Assembly (NCBI RefSeq): GCF_963676665.1
Contig: NZ_OY781371.1
Location: 372,001 to 436,000, forward strand
Length of the DNA: 64,000 nt
Direction of reading: 5' to 3'
Origin: an uncultured Tolumonas sp.
GTDB lineage: Bacteria; Pseudomonadota; Gammaproteobacteria; Enterobacterales; Aeromonadaceae
Shown here piece by piece: positions 18,759 to 26,503 of this stretch. The notes below the pieces were generated by a model, which worked only from the letters and a program-made list of their open reading frames with translations, was not told where the DNA came from and ran no database searches. The translations under genes were made by a program, and so were the position numbers. How positions within the stretch are numbered: the stretch's first letter is position 1; each line of letters begins with the position of its first letter.

Positions 18759-19352
18759 TTAATTGAGAGCCAGAAAATCGAAAAATTCGGGCTTTAATGT
18801 ACCCACTAAAGTAACCACACCGAGCACGGCAAAAATAGCAGCGGCAATACTGTGTACCAGCTTAACCGGCATCTTTTGCGCTATTTGTTTGCCAACCAAA
18901 ACGGCAGGTACGTTAGCGAGCATCATGCCCAGTGTTGTGCCTGCTACGACAGGAAGTAGTGTTTGATATTTAGCTGCCAGCGCGACGGTGGCAACTTGTG
19001 TTTTGTCACCCATCTCAGCCAGAAAGAAAGCGACTAGCGTGGTGCCAAAAATCCCAAAATGCGCCAGCTTGGCATCAGCTTCATCAAATTTATCGGGGAT
19101 CAGCGTCCATAATGCCATGGCAATAAAAGATATACCCAAGATCAGCCCCATCGTTTGGGGCGTTGCCAATGAGGTCAGCCATTCACCAATCGCACCTGCA
19201 AGGCCATGGTTCACCAGAGTCGCAATCAAAATACCGAAAATAATAGGAATTGGTTTCTTGAACTTTGCAGCAAGAATAAATGCTAACAGTTGAGTTTTAT
19301 CCCCGATTTCAGCCAGAGCGACAATACCGGTGGAAATGACAAAAGCAGACAC
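18759..19352 (-). CDS. TMEM165/GDT1 family manganese exporter (MneA-like)
   Basis: Inner-membrane cation exporter with the duplicated family motif E-x-G-D-K-T: ALAEIGDKTQLLA at about residues 12-24 and FLAEMGDKTQVAT in the second half; about six membrane segments over 197 residues. The start is a GTG at 19352 with AAGGAG six bases upstream; the frame extends further upstream, but that part is the riboswitch. The yybP-ykoY riboswitch ahead of it indicates induction by manganese, which supports a role in Mn2+ export as shown for family members such as MneA of Vibrio cholerae. Confidence 0.9.
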   Translation of the reverse strand: MSAFVISTGIVALAEIGDKTQLLAFILAAKFKKPIPIIFGILIATLVNHGLAGAIGEWLTSLATPQTMGLILGISFIAMALWTLIPDKFDEADAKLAHFGIFGTTLVAFFLAEMGDKTQVATVALAAKYQTLLPVVAGTTLGMMLANVPAVLVGKQIAQKMPVKLVHSIAAAIFAVLGVVTLVGTLKPEFFDFLALN

Positions 19353-19364
19353 GTGATACTCCTT

Positions 19365-19540
19365 GGCCGGAAAACATTCCAATGACCACACACCTGTCCG
19401 GCCTGCACAGGGTATGGTCAAAGGTCTTGCCAGGTGTACCCGTCGTTGATGACGAATCACTGCTTGCACCATGACCATGAGGGTCAAGTTTGTTGATGCA
19501 AGCCCTTTACGAAAAACAGGAGGCTACTCCCCAATGACCC
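19365..19540 (-). promoter_or_regulatory. yybP-ykoY manganese riboswitch
   Basis: On the minus strand the leader carries both conserved blocks of this class: TTGGGGAGTAGCC at about 19521-19534 and TGGCAAGACCTTTGACCATA at about 19413-19432. Together with the exporter downstream the identification is strong. At the 3' end GGCCGGA (19397-19403) can pair with TCCGGCC (19365-19371), a stem that abuts the AAGGAG ribosome site at 19359-19364. No U-run follows, so control of translation rather than termination is the more likely mechanism (inference). The outer boundaries are approximate. Confidence 0.88.
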
Positions 19541-19592
19541 GCGCAGTATAACGATTTTGCCGTTAGAGTCAAAATTTAGTATCATTAAACAA

Positions 19593-19608
19593 CTGTATAT
19601 AAATACAT
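19593..19608 (+). promoter_or_regulatory. LexA (SOS) box candidate upstream of the YdjM-like gene
   Basis: CTGTATATAAATACAT matches CTGT-N8-ACAG with one mismatch in the last position and the usual AT-rich core. It lies 19 bases before the ATG. The E. coli homologue ydjM belongs to the LexA regulon, which makes the match meaningful. Confidence 0.65.
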
Positions 19609-19627
19609 TGTTTAAGTTGTAATAAAT

Positions 19628-20161
19628 ATGATGGCAAAGACGCATCAGGCGTTTGCGGTATTCAGTTTGCTGATGGTCGAAAGTCATGTATCTGAGTTTG
19701 CTGGAAGAATAGATATAGCTTGTTTATTGGTCATGTTAGGCGCGTTATTACCGGACATTGATTCACCAGAAAGCTCGTTTGGGCGGTTAATGCCTGTGGT
19801 TAGTAAACCGCTACATTCATTGCTTGGGCATCGCACGGTCACGCATAGTTTGCTGGCTATCGTTTTGCTCTATTGTTGCCTTGTCGCATCGCCCATGTGG
19901 CATCTGTACGCCAAAACAATCAGCCTTGGTTTTATCAGTCATATTATTGGTGACATGTTGATCGGCACCAATGGCGTTGCCTTGTTCTGGCCTTTTAAAC
20001 AAAAAGTCAGCCTTAATCCGCTTGGTATGAAGGTGGGTGGTGCAGGGGAATATCTGGTTTTCAATATCTTGCTGGTGGCTATCGTGATCCAAGCGCTACA
20101 GCGGTTTAATCCGGCGGCTTATCAGGTGTTGGAAAACAATATTAGCTTTGTGTGGCGTTGA
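19628..20161 (+). CDS. YdjM-like inner-membrane metal-dependent hydrolase family protein
   Basis: Small membrane protein of 177 residues from the LexA-regulated, DUF457-type hydrolase family. Visible motifs are LPDIDSPESS at about residue 40 (metal-binding Asp pair), GHRTVTHSLLA at about 68-78, and SHIIGDMLIGTNGVALFWPF at about 103-122; these His/Asp positions are conserved in the family. About four membrane segments. The activity is unproven. The start at 19628 or one codon later is equally possible. An SOS box lies directly upstream, so expression probably follows DNA damage. Confidence 0.82.
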   Translation: MMAKTHQAFAVFSLLMVESHVSEFAGRIDIACLLVMLGALLPDIDSPESSFGRLMPVVSKPLHSLLGHRTVTHSLLAIVLLYCCLVASPMWHLYAKTISLGFISHIIGDMLIGTNGVALFWPFKQKVSLNPLGMKVGGAGEYLVFNILLVAIVIQALQRFNPAAYQVLENNISFVWR

Positions 20162-20203
20162 TTTTTAATTGAAGATGGGGTGTTTAGCAGCCCCAGAAAC
20201 GAC

Positions 20204-20228
20204 AAAGCCCCGCATAAATGCGAGGCTT
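20204..20228 (-). terminator. Terminator-like hairpin after the tRNA genes
   Basis: On the minus strand the stem AAGCCTCGCAT/ATGCGGGGCTT with a two-base spacer between the arms follows tRNA-Phe, then TTTGTCGTTT. The T-run is weak but the position is right. Confidence 0.6.
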
Positions 20229-20236
20229 CAGAATCA

Positions 20237-20312
20237 TGGTGCCCAGACGCGGAATCGAACCACGGACACGCGGATTTTCAATCCGCTGCTCTACCGACTG
20301 AGCTATCTGGGC
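20237..20312 (-). tRNA. tRNA-Phe (GAA)
   Basis: 76 bases with encoded CCA. The acceptor stem GCCCAGA/TCTGGGC, D-loop AGCTCAGTCGGTAGAGC, anticodon loop TTGAAAA (anticodon GAA) and TTCGATTC T-loop are all intact. Second gene of a two-tRNA unit, 10 bases after tRNA-Thr. Confidence 0.97.
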
Positions 20313-20322
20313 TTAGGTTGAA

Positions 20323-20398
<76 letters not shown>

Positions 20399-20417
20399 AC
20401 GTATTCAACGAGGCGTG

Positions 20418-20446
20418 ATTATAAGGAAATCGAACGGCTCGTCTAT
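20418..20446 (-). promoter_or_regulatory. Probable promoter of the tRNA-Thr/tRNA-Phe unit
   Basis: A perfect TATAAT on the minus strand (20418-20423) is followed by a GC-rich discriminator (CACGCC), as usual for stringently controlled stable-RNA promoters. The -35 (about TAGACG) is weak. The remaining bases up to 20588 hold no gene that I can see, only AT-rich sequence ahead of the CNNM gene. Confidence 0.5.
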
Positions 20447-20588
20447 ATCTGATTGCATAAATTTATCATTTTTGCGTTCGTTTGCTGATATTTTCGACGA
20501 AAATGGGGTTTTAACGCTAATTGGAGAGATAGCGAAGCGACATTCCATCAACTAACATCATGTTATATATGTCATTGATTAGGCAGTT

Positions 20589-21905
20589 ATGGAATTTTTT
20601 ATACTGATCGGTTTGATTGTACTCAATGGCGTTTTTGCGATGTCAGAGATTGCCATTGTCACTGCGCGTAAAGCACGTCTATCAAAGCAAGCTGCTGATG
20701 GTGACAAAGGGGCTAAAACAGCACTTAAACTTGCGGAAGATCCGACCAATTTTTTATCTACGGTTCAGATTGGTATCACATCAATTGGTATTCTCAATGG
20801 TATTTTCGGCGAAGCGATTCTTGCAGCTCCCGTCTCTGTGTGGCTTCAGCAGTTGGGTCTATCTGTTGCTACCAGCAAAATTACTGCAACCGTTTTTGTG
20901 GTGGTATTAGTCACTTATATTTCCATCGTGGTGGGTGAGTTAGTACCTAAGCGCATTGGGCAACTAAATGCTGAGGTTATCGCTGCTCTGGTTGCTCGGC
21001 CTATGCAATTATTGGCGTTGTTCACCCGTCCGTTTGTCTTGTTGTTATCGGCATCTACACATGCTGTTCTCCGCCTGATGGGGGTGCACCAAAACAATAA
21101 CAACAGTGTTACGGAAGAAGAGATCCATGCCATGTTGGCGGAAGGTTCAGAGGCGGGTGTCATTGAGCATAGTGAACATGCGATGGTACGGAATGTCTTT
21201 CGTTTGGATGATCGTACTGTGACTTCATTGATGGTGCCGCGTGCAGATATCGTTTTTATTGATGTCGAAGAGTCGCTGGAGCTGAATTTGCAGCGTATGA
21301 CGGATTCTGAACACTCTATTTTTCCGGTATGTCGTGGTGGGCTACACGATTTACTTGGTGTCGTGAGTGCCCGTCAGATCTTATCGCAAACTATGCAGGG
21401 GGGAACGCTCGATTTTGCTGTGCTGGCTTTACCTTGCGAATATGTACCGGAAACATTAAGTGGTATGGAATTGCTGGAGCACTTTCGTGCTTACGGTTCT
21501 CACATGGCATTTGTCGTTGACGAATATAGCGAGTTGCAGGGGATCGTTACCGTACAGGACGTATTGGAATCGTTAACCGGTGAATTTTATCAAGAAGACA
21601 GTGATGATGCGTGGGCTGTACAACGAGAAGATGGCTCCTGGTTATTAGATGGCCTTATCCCCGTATTGGAATTAAAGGATTACTTACAATTGACGCATTT
21701 GCCGGAAGAAGAACGCAATCGTTATCATACGCTGAGTGGTTTAGTCATGTTGTTGTTGGGCCGGGTACCCGCGACCGGTGATCGTTTAAAAGTGGATGAT
21801 TGGCAGTTAGAAGTGGTCGATATGGATGGTATGCGTATCGATAAAGTATTAGCGACCCGGATCATCATGGCCAATGCCGATGAAAATCCGGATACCGGCG
21901 GTTAA
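20589..21905 (+). CDS. CNNM/CorC-type membrane transporter with CBS pair
   Basis: Inner-membrane protein of the UPF0053/HlyC-CorC group, 438 residues. CNNM (DUF21) membrane domain at about 1-190 with the typical FAMSEIAIVTARKARL and FLSTVQIGITSIGILNG; CBS pair at about 210-335 (DRTVTSLMVPRADIVFID, FVVDEYSELQGIVTVQDVLE); C-terminal CorC/HlyC domain at about 345-430. Family members transport divalent cations or, in E. coli PaeA (YtfL), export polyamines. The substrate cannot be chosen from sequence. 'Hemolysin' in older annotations is a historical name. It ends 15 bases from the convergent HD-GYP gene. Confidence 0.88.
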   Translation: MEFFILIGLIVLNGVFAMSEIAIVTARKARLSKQAADGDKGAKTALKLAEDPTNFLSTVQIGITSIGILNGIFGEAILAAPVSVWLQQLGLSVATSKITATVFVVVLVTYISIVVGELVPKRIGQLNAEVIAALVARPMQLLALFTRPFVLLLSASTHAVLRLMGVHQNNNNSVTEEEIHAMLAEGSEAGVIEHSEHAMVRNVFRLDDRTVTSLMVPRADIVFIDVEESLELNLQRMTDSEHSIFPVCRGGLHDLLGVVSARQILSQTMQGGTLDFAVLALPCEYVPETLSGMELLEHFRAYGSHMAFVVDEYSELQGIVTVQDVLESLTGEFYQEDSDDAWAVQREDGSWLLDGLIPVLELKDYLQLTHLPEEERNRYHTLSGLVMLLLGRVPATGDRLKVDDWQLEVVDMDGMRIDKVLATRIIMANADENPDTGG

Positions 21906-21920
21906 CGTTGATGTGATGGT

Positions 21921-23051
21921 TTAAATTGGATCCGCGAATTGTGTCTGAATTTGTAAGCGTTCTTCGGTTGCATTCAGCAATGCGGTAACACAATCCGCAT
22001 CAAGACGCCCAGCTGCAACTTCTTTGTGTAATTCCGCAATAACGTCTTCTTCACTCCACGCTTTTTTATAAGGTCGACTGGTTGATAACGCATCGTAGAC
22101 ATCGGCTATGGCAATGATGCGTGATTCAATCGGAATCTGTGCCAATGTTAAGCCCAGTGGATAACCCGATCCATCGCCGCGTTCATGATGTCCGGATACG
22201 ACATTACGCATGATCGTGGCCGCGGTGTTCTGATTAAGGCCCAGATCTTCAATCATTTGATCAATCATCAAGACACCAAGCTGAACATGCTTTTTCATGG
22301 TGTTCCATTCATCAGCATCTAATTTGCCCGGTTTCAGCAATATTTTGTCTGGAATACCTACTTTGCCGATATCGTGCAACGGTGCAAACAAGTGCAGATA
22401 TTCAACAAATTCATCGGTCAGTTGATATTTTTCGGCAATACCTTTGGCGATCAGACGGGAATACATCGCCATTCGATCCAAGTGGTTGCCGGTTTCCAGA
22501 TCCCTGATCCGTGCAAAATCAGTCGCCAGATTGACGGTGTTGAGTAGTGATTTGACGGCGGCTAATTCAACTAAATAGAGATGGGCTGCCAGATCAGCAA
22601 ATACGTCCAGAAAATGGAGCGTTTCTTGCTGAAATGCATTTGGAGTTTTGGAATCAAAAAATAGAAAGGCCACAAAGTGGCTGCCTTGAAATACAGGAAT
22701 AGTATAACTACTGAGATAATGTTGTTTTTTCAACCACTCTGTGTGGTCACTGTGTGCGTGAAAAGTATCGTCGATATCCTGAACAATACGGCTTTTGCGT
22801 AAATGAATAAGTGTCTGTAATGACGGCACTTCCGACATGTGTGCTTCATAGGCTTTAAGCGGAGAACCGTCAGGGGTACTGCTGACAAAGGTTTTCAACA
22901 AGTCTGTTTTTGCGTCATAAAGCGCGATGGCTATCCGATCAATAAACTCATACCGGCCACGAATGATTTCATGCAGATTTTCAAGTCGTTGTGATAGATC
23001 GATCTTAGACATTGAGATCGCATCCATCAGTTGATTTGTTTTCGTCTGCAT
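21921..23051 (-). CDS. GAF and HD-GYP domain cyclic-di-GMP phosphodiesterase
   Basis: Predicted to degrade cyclic-di-GMP. The N-terminal GAF-like sensory domain spans about residues 15-160; the HD-GYP domain about 175-360 with the HD pair His226-Asp227 in PLHDIGKVGIPD and the signature HHERGDGSGYP at 288-298. No membrane segment and no receiver domain, so a cytoplasmic ligand probably sets its activity. It is a single gene, convergent with the CNNM gene. It balances the two GGDEF proteins in the window. Confidence 0.92.
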   Translation of the reverse strand: MQTKTNQLMDAISMSKIDLSQRLENLHEIIRGRYEFIDRIAIALYDAKTDLLKTFVSSTPDGSPLKAYEAHMSEVPSLQTLIHLRKSRIVQDIDDTFHAHSDHTEWLKKQHYLSSYTIPVFQGSHFVAFLFFDSKTPNAFQQETLHFLDVFADLAAHLYLVELAAVKSLLNTVNLATDFARIRDLETGNHLDRMAMYSRLIAKGIAEKYQLTDEFVEYLHLFAPLHDIGKVGIPDKILLKPGKLDADEWNTMKKHVQLGVLMIDQMIEDLGLNQNTAATIMRNVVSGHHERGDGSGYPLGLTLAQIPIESRIIAIADVYDALSTSRPYKKAWSEEDVIAELHKEVAAGRLDADCVTALLNATEERLQIQTQFADPI

Positions 23052-23193
23052 ATTTTTTGCTTCCGTCTTTCTTTGCGTTTTAGTGTTTGTAAAGCGTAGC
23101 TGATAACGGTTTTTTTACTGTGAGTCGGGTGGTAAAAGACGATAAAGCTTCAAAAGCAAACATCAAAGTTAAGTTTGTTATTTTTATTTGAAA

Positions 23194-23208
23194 TGAGAAT
23201 TATAATCA
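23194..23208 (+). promoter_or_regulatory. Fur box candidate upstream of the TonB-dependent receptor
   Basis: TGAGAATTATAATCA fits the 7-1-7 Fur pattern TGATAAT-N-ATTATCA with two mismatches and is embedded in a longer inverted repeat, AAATGA...TCATTT. It lies 42 bases before the start codon. Confidence 0.75.
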
Positions 23209-23250
23209 TTTAGATTCCCATCCTCTAATAATAACCGAACAGGAATTAAC

Positions 23251-25359
23251 ATGTTTCCACAGAAGAAACTCGCATTGTTTGTCGGTCTGGTTGTGTCCGG
23301 TGGTTATGCCTCTTTGGCTGCGGCTGAGCAAACAGTACCAACAGAATTAGATACTGTTTATGTCACTGGTAATCAGGACGAATCGGCAACAGAAGGGAGT
23401 GGTTCCTACACCGTTAAAAGCTCGGATTCAGCGACTAAATTAAAACTGTCGCCCAAGCAGACACCGCAAACGGTCAATACAACCACGCGCACTAAGATGG
23501 ACGATTTTAGTCAAAATTCGATTAAAGATGTGTTAGCTGGCACCAGTGGTGTCAGTGTGGAGCAGGTGGAAACAGATCGCACGTATTTCACTGCCCGCGG
23601 TTTTGATATTACTAACTTTCAGGTTGATGGCGTCGGGTTGCCACTGACGTTTGGTTTGGCCGATGGTGATATCGATACCGCTATTTATGATCATATTGAT
23701 GTCATTAAGGGTTCGAATGCCTTGCTGAATGGCACGGGTGAGCCCTCAGCGACCGTAAATATGGTTAGAAAACGTCCAACTAGCGAGTTTCAATCCACAG
23801 CAACGGGGTCAGTTGGATCATGGAATAACAAACGTATCGAAGGCGATATCTCCGGCCCGATGTCTGAAAATGGTAAATTACGCGGTCGTATGGTGGCGGT
23901 TAATCAAAATAAAGATTCGTATCTGGATCTTTACGGCACCGATCAAAAAGTATTTTACGGCATCATGGAAGCGGATCTGACTGATACCACCATGTTGACA
24001 CTCGGGCTGCATTATCAGAAACATGAAGCGGATAGCCCATTGTGGGGGGCATTGCCGTTGACCTACAGTGATGGCAGTGCAACCAATTATGATGTTTCGA
24101 AAACAACTTCAACAGATTGGGCGTATTGGGACACTAAGGAAGAGCGTTCTTTCGTGGAGTTGTCACAAAAATTAGCTAATAACTGGAAAGTGAAAACCTC
24201 GCTGACCCACATTGCATCCACTCAGGATTCAAAACTTTTCTATATGTATGGCATGCCTGATAAAACCACGGGTACCGGATTGCATGCTTACCCAAGTACT
24301 TATGTTTATGACGGTCAACAAAACCTCATTGATGTTAACGCCAGTGGGCCGTTCCGCATAGGTGGACGGGAACATCAATTGGCTGTTGGTGCCAATATTT
24401 CTCACGCGAACATTGTTGAACGTTCTGACTATAGCTCGGCGATAGGGCAGTCAGTGGGCGATTTCTCGCAGTGGAATGGTTTTTTCGCAGAGCCTGATTT
24501 CTCTGCATCATCAAATACAGCGGACTACAACGATAAACAATTAACCGCATATAGTGGTGCACGTTTCAGTCTAACCGATGATTTAGCCTGGATTGCGGGT
24601 GGTCGTATTACTTCGTGGGAAACCGAAGGCCAGTCCTACGGAGAAGATAAAGCGGCAGCAGAACATGGCAAAGTAACGCCGTATACCGGTGTTGTTTATG
24701 ATATCAATGCCAACTATGCGGTATATGCCAGTTATGCCGGTATTTTTGCACCACAAAATAAATCCGATAGCAGCGGTGAGCGTTTGAAACCAGTCACCGG
24801 TGATAGCTACGAAACTGGGGTGAAAGGTGAATTCTTCGATAAGAAACTTAATACCACGGTAGCCTTGTTTAAAACCAAACAAGATAACATGGCAGAACAA
24901 GCAGGCATGAGCGACGGTAAAGCCTATTATACCGGAGTAAATGGGATCCGCAGCCAGGGTTATGAATTCGATATTGCAGGCCAGATCTGGGATGATCTGG
25001 AAGCTTCGGGTGGTTTCACGCATGTTGATATCGACAATAGCGATGGCAGTGCGGCTAAAACCTACACCCCGCGTGACACATTTAAACTGGCCGGTACTTA
25101 CCGTATGAATAAATGGAAGGCTGGGGCTGGGATTTCATGGCAAAGTGACATCTATAGCACAGCGAGCGGGTTTAAAGTCACGCAGGATAGTTATGCATTG
25201 CTGAATTTAATGGCGGGGTATGATTTTACCCGTAACCTCAGTGCAACGTTGAATGTCTATAACGTAGCTAACGAAAAATACATTAATAGTCTCTACTGGT
25301 CACAAGGCTATTACGGTGCACCACGTAATGCCATGCTCTCTGTCAGCTGGAAACTTTAA
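23251..25359 (+). CDS. TonB-dependent siderophore receptor
   Basis: Outer-membrane gated channel for an iron-siderophore, 702 residues. A signal peptide spans about residues 1-25 (ending SLAAAEQ); the plug domain follows (PQTVNTTTRTKMDDF, the TARGF motif, and VIKGSNALLNGTGEPSATVN, typical of the ferrichrome/pyoverdine receptor group), then a beta-barrel ending in RNAMLSVSWKL. No N-terminal signalling domain is evident, so it is probably not coupled to a sigma/anti-sigma pair. The Fur box upstream indicates iron repression. The gene stands alone; no siderophore synthesis genes or ABC importer are adjacent, so the ligand is unknown and may be a siderophore made by other bacteria. Confidence 0.92.
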   Translation: MFPQKKLALFVGLVVSGGYASLAAAEQTVPTELDTVYVTGNQDESATEGSGSYTVKSSDSATKLKLSPKQTPQTVNTTTRTKMDDFSQNSIKDVLAGTSGVSVEQVETDRTYFTARGFDITNFQVDGVGLPLTFGLADGDIDTAIYDHIDVIKGSNALLNGTGEPSATVNMVRKRPTSEFQSTATGSVGSWNNKRIEGDISGPMSENGKLRGRMVAVNQNKDSYLDLYGTDQKVFYGIMEADLTDTTMLTLGLHYQKHEADSPLWGALPLTYSDGSATNYDVSKTTSTDWAYWDTKEERSFVELSQKLANNWKVKTSLTHIASTQDSKLFYMYGMPDKTTGTGLHAYPSTYVYDGQQNLIDVNASGPFRIGGREHQLAVGANISHANIVERSDYSSAIGQSVGDFSQWNGFFAEPDFSASSNTADYNDKQLTAYSGARFSLTDDLAWIAGGRITSWETEGQSYGEDKAAAEHGKVTPYTGVVYDINANYAVYASYAGIFAPQNKSDSSGERLKPVTGDSYETGVKGEFFDKKLNTTVALFKTKQDNMAEQAGMSDGKAYYTGVNGIRSQGYEFDIAGQIWDDLEASGGFTHVDIDNSDGSAAKTYTPRDTFKLAGTYRMNKWKAGAGISWQSDIYSTASGFKVTQDSYALLNLMAGYDFTRNLSATLNVYNVANEKYINSLYWSQGYYGAPRNAMLSVSWKL

Positions 25360-25371
25360 TTTTGATGCGTC

Positions 25372-25399
25372 ACACCGTCAGTATGTTTACTGGCGGTGT
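25372..25399 (+). terminator. Terminator-like hairpin after the siderophore receptor
   Basis: A 12-base stem ACACCGTCAGTA/TACTGGCGGTGT with one G-T pair and a four-base loop starts 12 bases after the stop codon. The following T-run is poor. Confidence 0.55.
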
Positions 25400-25486
25400 T
25401 TAGATCACTTATTTTGCAATAGAACTTTTAATCTCCTACCAAGATCATAAAAATACAAAGAATTCTCAACATTTTGTTAACAAGCT

Positions 25487-25514
25487 TTGCAAACTGACAC
25501 CTGACCCATAGAAT
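25487..25514 (+). promoter_or_regulatory. Candidate sigma-70 promoter of the cyo operon
   Basis: TTGCAA, 16 bases, TAGAAT lies about 50 bases before cyoA. A 10-base palindrome TTGTTAACAA at 25474-25483 sits just upstream and could be a regulator site; its protein is unknown. Confidence 0.45.
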
Positions 25515-25564
25515 AGAGTCATACACATAGGAAATGTGCTATATCGTTCTGATGGGGTTGTTAG

Positions 25565-26503
25565 ATGAGAAAAAATAGGTTTTGGTGGCTATTGCCATCA
25601 GCAACAGCATTATTGCTAAGTGGCTGTAATATGGCGGTGCTTGATCCGAAAGGCACTATCGGGATAGAGCAAAAATCCCTGATCCTGACGGCTACCTGGT
25701 TGATGCTGATCGTTGTAGTACCAGTCATTATCATGACGTTTCTGTTTGCCTGGAAATATCGGGCTTCCAATAAAAACGCTACTTACACGCCAAATTGGTC
25801 GCATTCCAATAAAATTGAATTTGTCGTCTGGACAATTCCCTGCATTATCATTGTGTTTTTGGGTATTCTGACCTGGAATACAACGCATAAATTAGATCCG
25901 CGTGCACCGCTGGTTTCAGATGCAAAACCTATCGTGATTGAAGCGATTTCTCTGGATTGGAAATGGTTGTTCATCTATCCAGAGCAAGGTATTGCGACCG
26001 TCAATGAAATCTCTTTCCCTGCCAATGTGCCTGTGCAGTTTAAAGTCACTTCGGGTTCAGTGATGAACTCTTTCTTCATTCCTCAGTTAGGTAGTCAAAT
26101 CTACGCGATGGCAGGGATGCAGAATCAAGTGCACTTAATTGCCAATGAAGAGGGCACTTATAAAGGCATTTCTGCCAATTTCAGCGGTAAGGGTTTCTCG
26201 GGCATGAAGTTTAATGCCTATGCCACTTCACCAGAGAAATTCGCGCAATGGGTAGCTAAGGTTAAACAGTCGCCACAAAGCTTGCAGCTTGCAGATTATG
26301 AGCAATTGGCGAAACCGACAGAGAATAATCCAGTGACTTATTTCTCGACGGTTAAGCCTAACCTCTATCAGGACATTATTAACAAGTTTATGGGTTCGGA
26401 CTCGCATATGGAAAAACATATGAATGAGGATATGAAGATGAATCAAGCGATGGATATGGAGCAAGCCATGCCTATGCCCGCTCATTCAGGCGCTGGAGAA
26501 TAA
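25565..26503 (+). CDS. cyoA: Cytochrome bo3 ubiquinol oxidase subunit II
   Basis: Subunit II of the haem-copper quinol oxidase in the inner membrane. The lipoprotein signal has lipobox LLSGC (Cys about 21), two membrane segments follow, then a periplasmic cupredoxin domain ([40 protein letters not shown]) without the copper-A cysteine pair, as expected for a quinol rather than cytochrome c oxidase. The 312 residues end in a Met/His-rich tail. First gene of cyoABCDE. Confidence 0.97.
   Translation: MRKNRFWWLLPSATALLLSGCNMAVLDPKGTIGIEQKSLILTATWLMLIVVVPVIIMTFLFAWKYRASNKNATYTPNWSHSNKIEFVVWTIPCIIIVFLGILTWNTTHKLDPRAPLVSDAKPIVIEAISLDWKWLFIYPEQGIATVNEISFPANVPVQFKVTSGSVMNSFFIPQLGSQIYAMAGMQNQVHLIANEEGTYKGISANFSGKGFSGMKFNAYATSPEKFAQWVAKVKQSPQSLQLADYEQLAKPTENNPVTYFSTVKPNLYQDIINKFMGSDSHMEKHMNEDMKMNQAMDMEQAMPMPAHSGAGE

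Noticed and set aside
19353..19487. N-terminal extension of the Mn exporter
   Set aside because: The sequence is the conserved yybP-ykoY riboswitch, not coding.
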